This document shows positions 36,463-47,615 of a stretch of 64,000 nt of DNA, one piece after another. Source of the DNA: Gibbula magus (Eukaryota > Mollusca > Gastropoda > Trochida > Trochidae); assembly GCA_936450465.1 (NCBI GenBank), contig OW388293.1, positions 42,242,982-42,306,981 of the forward strand, read 5' to 3'. The translations under genes and the position numbers were made by a program. Positions within the stretch are counted from its first letter, which is position 1; every line of letters begins with the position of its first letter. The notes beneath the pieces were generated by a model. That model was not told the origin of the DNA, made no database searches, and saw only the letters and a list, made by a program, of their open reading frames with translations.

Positions 36463-36525
36463 AATAAAATTGAGCATTATTCTGTGTATATATGAAATGT
36501 TCATTAGTTGCAATATCTGAAATAA
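36463..36525 (+). other. Two candidate polyadenylation signals
   Basis: AATAAA at 36463-36468 and again at 36520-36525, about 485 and 542 bases after the stop codon of the prokineticin-like gene. They imply a 3' UTR of roughly 0.5 kb. Confidence 0.45.
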
Positions 36526-36539
36526 AAGTATAAGGAATG

Positions 36540-37240
36540 GTTTCTTTTTTATGTTTATGTAGATTATGATGAATCCATTTTATTAAGTATGGTATGGATT
36601 GACAAATGTGTTATTTACAGCACGGCGTGTCTGTGTTTAATTCCTGTCAAAGAAAAATCAGAGTCTTCGAAACAAGTTTTATAATGTGAAACGTGAATAT
36701 TTAGAAAGAAATTCTAATCCTGAAATACTTCATTTCTTATTTATTCCACTTCGTAAATGATATTCAAAGATTTACTTTGTGTCAGAATGACAGAATGTGA
36801 TTTTCAAGCACTTAGATACACAGTTAGATTCTTATCCATTTTAAATCTGATTTTATAACGTGCTCAATATGGTTCTTTGCTATAACGGTATCATTATTAA
36901 AGCGCAACACCACAGAGGCAAATACAAATATTGGTCCTGTGGTCTGCCAGTCGGAATAAATGACAAAATAATTTCTAATGTGTAATTCAATTTTAAAGTT
37001 GAAATCCCACTTATTCTTTTGAAATATAATACGATTTAAAGTTATATGCATTCACTATAAGAAGGCCACGAGTTGCAGAGATCACGAAGTTATAAGCGTA
37101 ACAGACCCGTCTTGACGTCAGACTTGGCTTAGGTTTACTAAGAAGTATGACATTTCAATACAAGTAATAGTGAATGGTCTGGGCTATTCTAACTTCTGAC
37201 TATTGATACGTATCTTGTGTATAAAGGATCCACTTTACAT
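36540..37240. other. Unassigned sequence downstream of the gene
   Basis: AT-rich, with no supported gene, RNA or recognisable repeat. Confidence 0.3.
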
Positions 37241-37465
37241 TACTGATGATGAAGATTAACATTTAAAAAGTTGCTACAGAGCAGAAGCAATCCATATCAC
37301 AGAGAAGAAAGCAAATGGAGTTATGAAAGAGAAATTTCCAAAATGTCTTTACATAACTGATGATGATTAACGTTTGAAAAGTTTCTACAGAATAGAAGCA
37401 ATCCATATCACAGAGGATAAGAAAACCAATAGAATTATTAAAGAGAAAATTCCAAAATGGTTGGT
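37241..37465 (+). repeat. Two-copy tandem repeat of about 115 bp
   Basis: The sequence running from ACTGATGATGAAGATTAACA through AAGCAATCCATATCACAGAG to AATTCCAAAATG-like occurs twice in tandem, with substitutions and small indels. A more diverged stretch near 38970-39130 may be related. The minus-strand ORF 37263-37550 merely reads through it. Confidence 0.7.
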
Positions 37466-39705
37466 TCCCTTCGTTTGATTCCCAACAAAACAGGCTTGAT
37501 TTCTCGTCACTGTATACAAGAAAATATGCATTGACTTTGTAGTTCAGCACTTAATTTCAGATTTCATGAACCATTAGAAACTATACTGATCAATGAAACT
37601 GACCTTTACTAAAGCTTCTACAACACATTCTTCTCTTAGAAGTCCTACTATTTGGATATACGTATTATTTCATCTGCGGTCTGGATACAACACTTTAAAA
37701 GAAAAGAATCATGAAGATAATTATTAACATTTCCTATTCCAAAGGTTGTCTGCCAGGAAGTGGCAAACAAAGAATTCAAAATATTATGCCATTCACCAAC
37801 AATCACGTACGAATTTCATGAAGGTCTAACGGTACCATGTCAGACAACTTGCAGCACCAATGGTCACAGAGACACTCGGAGAACTTGGTCACAATGCAGA
37901 TACATGTACAGAGCCGTCAATGTCATGCTCGTTTTGACATTGACATGTAATTAACACAGCAAGACATTGGTACATTAGAGACTCCTCATTAATAACACGG
38001 AGCGCTGAAAATTAACCCTTTGTCAAATCTCTTATCGTTGTTTCATGTCACGTGTCGTTACCGATAAAAACAAATGCTGAAGCTAACAAATAATTTATAT
38101 TGGAGAACTTTGTCCTTGACAGGTGAAAACAGTGAAAGCTTTCTTCAGCTAATGCTTGACAGCAAGCTTCACGCAAACGCTGCAACAATATATTCATATT
38201 GGAGAACAAGTCCACAGGTGACCGTGACATGACGTAACTACACTAGAGTCGCAGGACATTCAAGAATTCTGTGGTAGGAGTATAGTAAAGCACAACAACA
38301 ACATCTTTAACATTGAACTATTGTTGTCTTATTGCTTTGGAAGCACCAATGGCCAGTTTGATTACATATTGGAGACTACGATAATATACTAAATGACGTT
38401 GACAGAGCCACTGTGTTTCTTCTACAAAACTAGATTCTCTAGAGAAATGGTTCATCAGCAACATGACATTTTGGAAATACGTTTCAATAATGACAAGTCT
38501 AAATTCTTTGTTTCAAAGTAAAATGCCCTTCACGATCTGCTTCAGCCACGGAATATGATGTCATCAGTCGGACTATTTTTTCGTACCACGCGAATCATGA
38601 CGTAGAACAGAATAATAATGTACGGAGTGAACATAGGCAGTGCAGTCGTTACTAAATATGTTACATCTTGTGTCTCCATCTTTGTTTACAGTGTCGACCG
38701 CCATGCCGTGCACAGTAAAATAAACGATTATATTATTTTAATATTTGGAAAGGCCTACTAAGTAACATTATTTCGCTGCTTCTTTGGAGTAGAAGAAATT
38801 GGTTAGGTCAATAAGATATTGGCAATGTTTCTAAATTTTATCAATATAGTCAACAGCTCTTCAATATGCATGTATTGAAACATATATGGATATCAAGTTA
38901 CATAAAAACAATTTGACAATTATTATGCAGAGCTAGAAATGAGGAGTCTATTTTAAGTATATACATTACCGATGATGAAGTCCACAATGTTTCTATGAAT
39001 TGAATCATTCCACTACAATAAGTCCGAGAAATCAACTAGTGTCAGGTCTGCACTCATTGAGTCTCCTGTCTATGTATCCTCCACAAACAGTCCTGGTTCA
39101 TTCTCTTTGAATACAAGAAATATGTAATAACGGTGCAATCAATCCTCAATGTACAATTTCATAAAACATTACAGGCAATATTGATGCGTGTAACTTCTTT
39201 TTAGACTCCTTTTCATCTTATTTAACCAAATGGCTATTTGAGGAAATGTTTATTGAAGGTGTAATCTACCCAAAATGTATAATGAGGTGAAACAATTCAG
39301 ACAATATTGGTGCCTGGCTTAAAACGTATTGCCATCTGAGAAATATTGTATTTACGTAATAAGAATACCACAACCAATTTTTATGATGATCAGATCATGT
39401 GCAATTATCTCATCTGCCACTAACAAACCATATAATTGCCATTGACAATACTTGCAATGACAGAGCACTAAGGAAAGAGATAACTGAAGTGTTAAATAGT
39501 ATGTTTCCATCAAACACTGGATGGAAGGTTTAGCACATTGTATTTTATCTTACATAACAACAAACTCTTTACTCGCCTGCACACATTTGTAACTTGAGAT
39601 AAGACGATGTGGTAATTTGACACCTTGCATGTGTTATTCGATGCAATTGTACAGGGATCATTGGCTTACAATATGAAATACACTTGATTTATGAACGATT
39701 TGGCA

Positions 39706-39710
<5 letters not shown>
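37466..39710. other. Unassigned intergenic sequence
   Basis: No coding exon with convincing splice sites or domain. The ORF at 37760-37954 has no recognisable motif. Apart from a possible relic of the preceding tandem repeat near 38970-39130, I see no structure. Confidence 0.3.

Positions 39711-39737
<27 letters not shown>
39711..39737. repeat. (AT)n microsatellite
   Basis: An uninterrupted AT run of about 27 bases. Confidence 0.95.
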
Positions 39738-39879
39738 CTTCTCCTGATAACGGATTTAAACTCTTTAATCAGGACATGAACACAATTGAATATAAATTGC
39801 AAATAGAAATGTATGTTAGTCTAGTACAAGTGAGAAAAGTACTCTAGGAAAACTTTATGAATAAATCTAAGGGAAGACA

Positions 39880-42465
39880 CGGGAATAAATTGAGACGTGA
39901 AATTTAGTAAGACTGAGTGTAAGAACAGTAGAGAAAATCACACTCATTGCTTGTTTCCCCTCTCAATCAATTACTTACATTACATGACAAATCATAATGT
40001 GATTGTAATAATTACATTAAAGATGCTTGTGCATGTAGCATCAATCATTTTGTTATGCCTATGGGGTGTTATTGGTTTTTCAAAGAGATCAATTACTTCT
40101 AATTGATTTTGCTTCCTTACTCTAATTCAAGTTGAAGGATGTGAATTGATTCTCTTAAAGTCTCTGATGAATGAGATATTACACACTTTGCAAAAGGGAG
40201 ACGGAGCATCGATTTCATGACAATCACCACAAAATGGCTCTTCAACTCTGTAACAAATTTTCTTGATGTTGCGCATTCCAAGTCCCCTGAAACATAGACG
40301 CCAAATTTAAAGATCAGATCTATATTGAAGTAAATAACGTGAAATACGTCAACACCAAAGAACATGGTATTCTATTGACAAACGATTTAATGGAATGTTA
40401 CCCACCATAATCACCCAATCTCCATCATAGTTATCTCGTTTAAACATCTGAAGAACGATATGTTTGCAACTTGGATTGAAACTTATTAAAACAGAATACG
40501 ACTCTGCATATAAAATAATGTAAAGGTAAAAGATGATCTTGTGAATAATGATATTTTATGTAAGAAAAAGGGGAAGCGTTATGCTATATTTGTTGATTTA
40601 AAAAAAAGCTTTTGATTTCATTAACAGGGATAAATTATGGACCATTCTTAAATCTAAAGGTGTATCACCTAAGATGCTAAAGGCGCTAACTTCTATCTAT
40701 ACTTGTATTAAGGGGCGGGTACGGGATACTTCTCTGTCTCAGGTATTTGATTGTCCACATGGTTTACGACAAGGATACGTTTTAAGCCCAATATTGTTCT
40801 CGTTTTTTATCAATGAATTAGCTTTAGAAGTTGAATCCAAATGTTATCCTGGTATTCAGCTCCACCCTGATGTTGTACAAATGTTTTTTATTAATTTTTG
40901 ATGATGATATTGTACTTTTTGCAGACTGAGTGTTTGGATTACAAAAACGTATACATATTTTAGAAGGCTTTTCGAAAAGTCACCAACTAACTGTCAATTT
41001 GAAAAAACCAAAGATCGTTGTATTCAAAAATGGTTTTAAATTATCAAACCATGAAAAATGGTATTTTCAAGGAAATCTTTTGGAAACTGTTTGCTCTTAT
41101 AAATATCTGGGTATTTCATTTACACGCTCTTTATCTTGGTCTCCTCACGTGAATAACGCAGCCTTGTATTGTATACGGTATTCTAAAATCACTTTACATG
41201 CTTAATCCATTACCTTACGATTTATGTTTTAAAATATTTGATAACAAAATCAACCCCATTCTTTTGTATGGAGCTGAGATATGGGGAGTTGATATATTCA
41301 AAGAAGTTGAAATTGTACATATGTTTTGTTGTAAACGGTTTTTAAATGTCAAACGGTCCACTTCCAACAATGTAGTTAGGGGAGAATGTGGACGTTATCC
41401 AATGTATATTTGTATTTATAAAAAAGCTGTCAACTTGTGTAAAATATGTAAAATGCCAAACTCTAGATTTGTAAAAAGAAATGTTATGACATGTTAGTTT
41501 CAGACACTTGCAATGGTAAAACAAAAAATAAGAATATTCTCTACTCTTTTGGATTTTGTTACACAATTTATATAATGTTGATAAATTCATATCAGAATTC
41601 GTTTTTAGACTAAGAGTTAATTATGAACAGGAATGTCAAACATCTCTTGTAAATAGTTAAAAAATTTCATTTTATTCTTGTTTTAAAGTCACATTTGGTG
41701 TTGAGAATTACATTAAAAAATTATCAATTTCAAAATTTCAATCAGCCCTTGCTAAATTCAGGTGTTCCTCACTACGTCTCCAAATTGAAACCGGTAGATA
41801 TGTTAACCAACCAAGATCAAATAGATTATGTATTCTATGCAAAGGTAACGCTTTTGAAAATGAATTTCATTTTATGCTGGTATGTAATTGTTACAAAAAT
41901 TTAAAATGCTTGTATATACCATATTAATTTTACTTAAACCCAACCGTTCATAAATCAAAACATAGCCATTTATATACACAGTGCAATGAATCTAAGAGGT
42001 TCCCTCCTTTGTCAATAATAACTTAGTATCTGCTTATTTATTATTTATTATGTAAAATATCCTATATTATACATTACGTTGTCGAATATACACATACATG
42101 TATTGCCCTGTTGAACCAAAATGTAGCCTGGGCCTATGGCCTCCACTACGAAATGAATAAAGATTGATAATAATACGATATTTTAGTTTCAGTTATATAA
42201 TGTATAAACATTATTTCAGCTTGGATAACTATGAAGTTTCACTGGTGATGAACTGTTCTTCAAATGCTCTGACAAAGAGATATAGAGATGCATGAAATAT
42301 GGCAGCGCCTTCACTGGCAACATGGAGAAAAAGACTCCACCGTGATGTCAACCTCTTTTCTCGTCTAGATCACTTTAATCTTCTCTTGTGACTCGAAGGT
42401 TTCAGATACGAGATATCTTTTGTTCAATTTGCTGATTATGAGACAGAGTAACTGAGTTAAGTGTC
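39880..42465 (+). repeat. Paralogous segment 1, interrupted by a LINE
   Basis: Matches 46485-47615 in order and direction: the AGAGAAAATCAC block near 39930 matches 46507, the AAGGGAGACGGAGCATCGAT block near 40195 matches 46756, and the GGATAACTATGAA block near 42223 matches 47078. Without the LINE at 40559-42176 it is about 0.97 kb. Its equivalent of the SINE insertion point (TCTAGATCACTTTAATCTTC near 42366) is uninterrupted. Confidence 0.8.
40559..42176 (+). mobile_element. 5'-truncated non-LTR retrotransposon (LINE), dead
   Basis: Flanked by a 9-bp direct repeat GATATTTTA (40550-40558 and 42177-42185) and absent from the paralogous segment at 46485-47615. Broken frames show reverse-transcriptase blocks: KAFDFINRDKLW near 40605-40640, GLRQGYVLSPILFSFFINEL (40764-40823), a damaged palm motif where the sister copy has FADD (near 40900), and the YGAEIW...GECGRYP thumb region (about 41266-41400). 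A C-terminal CX2CX9HX4C knuckle lies at 41829-41885. Several frameshifts and stops make it inactive. The 3' end reads AATGAATAAAGATTGATAAT. It belongs to the same family as 57144-59660. Confidence 0.85.
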
Positions 42466-45078
42466 TCTGTAGCTAAGCAATGAATGAACTGGATTACATT
42501 GCATTATCCACATGAATTGTAATGGTGAACACTATAAAGATTGACCTTTGAAGTATATGATAATTTCCCTTAAACTGATTACATTTGCGCTCCAATTCCA
42601 TTAACTGTACGTTAATGAACTTCAGTGTTAGTGAACTGCTTAGTTAAATGATTAAATGTTGAACCAAATATTAAAAATAGAAAATTCTATATACTTTTGC
42701 AATTTTATACACTTCCTTGACCTTATTATCGGGTCATTAATAATCGTTACTGTTTGAAGATTATGTACTCCAGTAACACGGCTTACAGTGCTAAAGTCAA
42801 GTAATTCAATGCACATTCAAGACCAATTGCACTGCATAACTCTATCAATCGATTGATCCCATGGTATCTTAAAATTAAGTCATTTATTCTTAACATTAAC
42901 TTCAATCTTCACATTTGACGCAGTTTCAGCTTCAAGGTCACGAAATACCATACTTTTACTTTGTGTTCATGTACATTTATATAACAAGAACCATAGTACA
43001 AATTTAAAACATCAGGAAATCCAGGTGTTGTACTTCATTCATACCAGTCTTCTGGATAACGATTTCTGTGTGTTCCTCGCGACGTTTCTGGGCTATTTCT
43101 TTCCCCTTCTTCAGGTTGCTAATGAACGTAGTGAATAGTATTCTATTAACGCTCGTATTGTGACTGACAGAAAGCCGGAGTTATAATGAGGTATGTCTGT
43201 ATACAATCACTAATGAAGACAGAAAAATAATTTGATTTCATGTGATTTTAACAGGAAAATTGTATATATATATAACCTTAACCATTTCAGTCTTGTAAAT
43301 CATTTACAAAAAGACATCTTTACAATTAGAATTATTCGCGAACGTGTCTTTACCGCAGTAGGTGATTGGTGTAAACATATTTAAGCATTGAACTTCGAAA
43401 CCTTTAAACTAAATTAACATACCGGGTACATGTAGACAAATATAGTTGGCTTATTTAGGGTATAATTAAAGAGTTATAATTGATAAGTATCAGTATACTT
43501 TAGGTTTACAGACACACAATCGATCATTCCAATAGATAATAATTAAGTCATCCATGAAAAATATACATGATTTTCCATTACAGCTCACTTGTTATGGCTT
43601 ATGATAAAACAATGCACTATTGAGTTTAAGAGTCGTTAACCTTGTCCGGTAAACGACAGTTTGTCAGGGTGAGCAACTTTCCAGTTCATTGATATTGATC
43701 TGTTTCTACTTGGTATGTATATGAATGTACTAAAGCAGACAATATGTATGCTATGGAAAAGGTTGTTGTATCTCTACGTAATGTTAGAGGATGTTTCAAC
43801 TTTATTCATGAATTCAGAAAGCAATTAAGGCAACACATTTGATTTATTTGTACTATATGTAGGAATGTTGAATGATATATATGTATGTCATGTGGATAAT
43901 GATCAAGTGTATAATACAGGAGGTATACATGTCTTCAGAAACACCTACCCGTGGGTAAAGAACACTGTATGTGGTCCAAGGTGAAGAGAGATTCTGAACG
44001 TCACGTGGATTCCTTTATGAATCTAAAACTCTACAAACAAACATTATTGCATTCTATTATCTTTCACGTTGAACAGTGAGTGCTTAACTTGAGATAAAGA
44101 ACAAAGTTGCTATAAATGCTTGTTTATGCTGACAAAAGTACATCATGAATGCATTTATTTTGTTTAAAGCACATGAAGAGTTGAGATTATTTGGAATCAA
44201 GTGCAGATTTCGGGATGATATAAAGGATAATTAACTACCTTCGAATTCCATGTGATGCCATTCTCATTAAAAGAGTTAATGATTTAGTATAAAACAAGTG
44301 AAAGGAAGCTAAGTATTCTGTTCCCGCCCACATTAATCGTGCAAATATATCAGACAGTGTGATATTACCGAACTCGATACCACGGAGACAGCGGTACACA
44401 CATTGAGAGGTCTTGCAGTGTATTCCAGTACTTTAATATATCCCTCGAAATATCGCACTGAATAATAGTTCACTATAGAGTAATAATGTACTTAAAGTAT
44501 TAATGCAGGGGAAAAAACTGCAGTATATTTATAAATTGGAATAAAACATGCAACCAGTAAGATATTTAGCATTTATCCGGTAAGTTTTGTATTAAAGGTT
44601 TTATCAAGATAGATTACGTTATTTGTCTTGCTTGAAAAGGGCAACATCGGTTTCCTGTTTGTGTACAATCAATAGCTTAGTGCCTCAATAACTATCCCGA
44701 TAAAACCAAGTAACATTAATGTCATCTCATTCGCGTTCATTCTCTTTCTGACAAATTCAAGAGCAAAAGTCGACTTTTACAGATGCACTCACTTCCTCCT
44801 AAATGTCATGGTTAATATTTGATCTGCAAGTAAATGTCTGATAAGGGTTATTTTCAAACCAAGATAAACCAATAAGAAAACGTTATGTGTGTCTATGTAT
44901 TGATTTTGATATTTGCACTTACATTCAATTCTTATTCATATTTTGAGTAAGATCTTGAGTTGATCATTCAACATTTTCACAACAAGTTGTCCTTTAAATA
45001 TCTATTAATACATTTTGAATATTATGGCTTGTGTTATATTACATCTGATAATATTTCCATATTTAGAAATATATATAT

Positions 45079-45081
<3 letters not shown>
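42466..45081. other. Unassigned intergenic sequence
   Basis: Long AT-rich stretch with no ORF over about 60 codons that shows any domain. I found no inverted-repeat ends or tandem array of note. Confidence 0.3.

Positions 45082-45167
<86 letters not shown>
45082..45167. repeat. (GA)n microsatellite, about 43 repeats
   Basis: An uninterrupted GA run of about 86 bases. The ORFs on both strands through it (44960-45259 and 45005-45217) are simple-repeat artefacts. Confidence 0.98.
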
Positions 45168-45170
<3 letters not shown>

Positions 45171-46051
45171 ACGGGATAGCAACTATTTATTTTGAAATTG
45201 ATTGTGTACAGGAACATATTTCATCTTTTATAATAAACAAATTACTCACCATTTGCTAACGGTCAACACAAACCCATATTAGGGGGCACATTGGATTTAT
45301 ATCTAGTCTGGGTTATTCTAAGCATGTGTCCTTGTTTTCAGAATGTCATTGCATCTCGTTTACCCAATACCTGCTGTAGACAAGTGTAGTGTAAAGGTCA
45401 TTCCGTGATAGTTGGCAAATGAGTTTATTGGCCCTTAGGTTACCACATTATGATTACTCCTGAACCAATTGTTTATGTTTACACTTATTTGTTTACATAT
45501 GCCTTGGATTTGTTTCTACATTGTTATATATTTATGATGAAATCGATAAATGTTATGTTATGTTCTAAAATGTTGTGATTTCCACCGACATGATTACTTG
45601 TATAATGTTTTGAATTATAAACACTATATATATACATATACACTTGTCCTTGTAGCCTTAAACTTTAGCTATTGCTTGGATGAAAGATATGTTAAGGAAC
45701 AAACATACATAATCAATATGCCAATTTCCATTCTGTCAGTTAAAACTAATTATTTTGTAATTTCAAGTATGTTGGAGTTTTGATTTTATATTTTTCATCC
45801 ACATTCTCCATTAACACCAATGTTTCTAAACTATTCAAACGTAAAGTGTAAACATATGTTTTATCATGCCTTTGATGTTATTTTCTCTTTAATGCATTTT
45901 GCATTTTCAGATTTAATTACAATTATTCTTGCAACTACTTTTAAAAAAATAGATTATCTTGTTAGGACATTTTTTCTTGTGTCCTTTTAGTTTGAATAAA
46001 GGATTTATTTTACATTCTGTAAGTTTTCATTCACTCTTCTATTATGCAACT
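45168..46051. other. Unassigned intergenic sequence
   Basis: AT-rich, with no supported feature. Confidence 0.3.
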
Positions 46052-46153
46052 GGGGCGGAATAGCGCAGTGTTTAGCGCTTTCGGTTTCAGATCAAGAGGT
46101 CCGGGGCTCGAATCCCGCCAGGGGCTCGGCCAATTTGTCTGCAGTAGAGAACT
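46052..46153 (+). mobile_element. SINE fragment, tRNA-like head only
   Basis: Starts GGGGCGGAATAGCGCAGTG and keeps the B-box-like GGGGCTCGAATCCCGCC and the following CTGCAGTAGAGAACTGTTA. It then loses similarity to the full copy at 47238-47522. It is 3'-truncated, which is unusual for an insertion product and suggests later deletion. Confidence 0.8.
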
Positions 46154-46484
46154 GTTATGAACTCCACGAAGGCGTCATTTTTAAACATGAATGTGTCGGA
46201 AGAGACGTTTTGATGGTGTTCTGACGACAATGTGGATTGCATTAGCATTTAGAGAGACCCTGGGACATGTGGTCATTCATAAAAGTTGGTCCTTGAGGAG
46301 GAATTTGTGTGAATCATTTGAGTAAATTTCTGTGAAATGTACATGACAATATTATATTTACAGTTAATTGCAATCAATTGAATAATCACACAGTTTCACA
46401 AACAGATAACTCTAAGAATATGAGTAATTTAAGACTTATAATGCATTTGAAGAAGCTTAATGTACCTCAGATGAGACAGTCAGT

Positions 46485-47615
46485 AAGAGTGAGTGTAAGG
46501 AAAGTAGAGAAAATCACAATCATTGCTTTTTTACCCTTTCAGTCATCTACATGTACTTACATTACATGACAAATCATAGAGTGATTTTAATAATTACATC
46601 ACATATATTTTGTGATGCCTATGAAGTGTTATTGAATTGTGCAAAGAGATCAATTACTTCTAATTCATTTTGCTTCCTTACTCTAATTCAATTTGAAGGA
46701 TGTGAATTGGTTCACTTAAACTCTCTGATAAATGAGATATTACCCGCTCAGCAAAAGGGAGACGGAGCATCGATTCTATGACAATCACCACAAAATGGCT
46801 CTTAAGCTCTGTAACAACTATTCTTCTTCCATGTCCCTTGAAACGTTGTCGTTAAGGATCAGATCTAGCTTGAAGTGAAATGCGTATCATCAATATTTAA
46901 TGGAATGTCACACACCATAATCATCAAATCTTCATCATAGTTATCTCTCGTAAACATCTGATGAACAAACAAAATAAAACACTTCATATAAAATAATCTA
47001 AAGGTAAAAGATGATCTCGTTAAATTTTTCAAATAGTGATATTTTTAGTTTTTAGTTTTTAGTTATTATTTCAGCTAGGATAACTATGAACTTTGACTGG
47101 TGATGAAGTGCTCTTCAAATGCTCTGACAAAGAGAAATAGAGAAGTAGAAAACATGACAGCGTCTTCACTGGAATCACAAAGAAAAAGGCTCCACCTTGA
47201 TACCAACCTCTCCTCTCGTCTAGATCAGTCTATTCTTGGGGCGGGATAGCGCAGTGGTTAGCGCGTTCGTCTTCGGATCAAGAGGTCCGGGGTTCGAATC
47301 CCGCCAGGGGCACGGCAACGTTGTCTGCAGTAGAGAACAGTAAGGTTTGGGTGCAATGCTACACTGAATGTCAGCGTACCACCAGTACCACTCATGGTTC
47401 GCTAGTTCCAGCCGTTGCTCGCTGGTTTCACCGCAAAGCATAGCCACATGGCGTTGCGGGCTTTCTCCCTGCCATAATACTAGCAGCCGCGATATAAGTG
47501 AAATACTCTTGAAAGCTCACCTCAGTCTATTCTGCCTATGTGACTCACAGGATTCAAATACAAGATATTTGTGTTAAAATATGCTTATTATGAGACAGAG
47601 TAACTGATTTATGTG
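46485..47615 (+). repeat. Paralogous segment 2, interrupted by a SINE
   Basis: Second copy of the segment at 39880-42465, lacking the LINE but containing a full-length SINE at 47238-47522. Without the SINE it is about 0.85 kb. The LINE insertion point corresponds to about 47035-47045, where the sequence runs on without interruption. Confidence 0.8.
47238..47522 (+). mobile_element. Full-length tRNA-derived SINE with target-site duplication
   Basis: Best copy of the family. The tRNA-like head (about 47238-47313) has an A-box region GATAGCGCAGTGGTTAG and a B box GGGGTTCGAATCCC. A body follows with CTGCAGTAGAGAACAG and TGAAACCAGCG in inverse, then a tail from AGCAGCCGCGATATAAGTGA to CTCACCT. 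An 11-bp direct repeat CAGTCTATTCT flanks it (47226-47236 and 47523-47533). The head looks arginine-tRNA-like around CTTCGGATCA, but the stems are imperfect. The tail resembles those I recall from molluscan SINEs; the family name is unverified. Confidence 0.9.

Noticed and set aside
44960..45259. ORFs encoding RE or LS dipeptide runs
   Set aside because: Translations of the GA microsatellite.
47238..47313. Functional tRNA gene
   Set aside because: The tRNA-like head has imperfect stems, is joined to a SINE body and tail, and recurs in other SINE copies.
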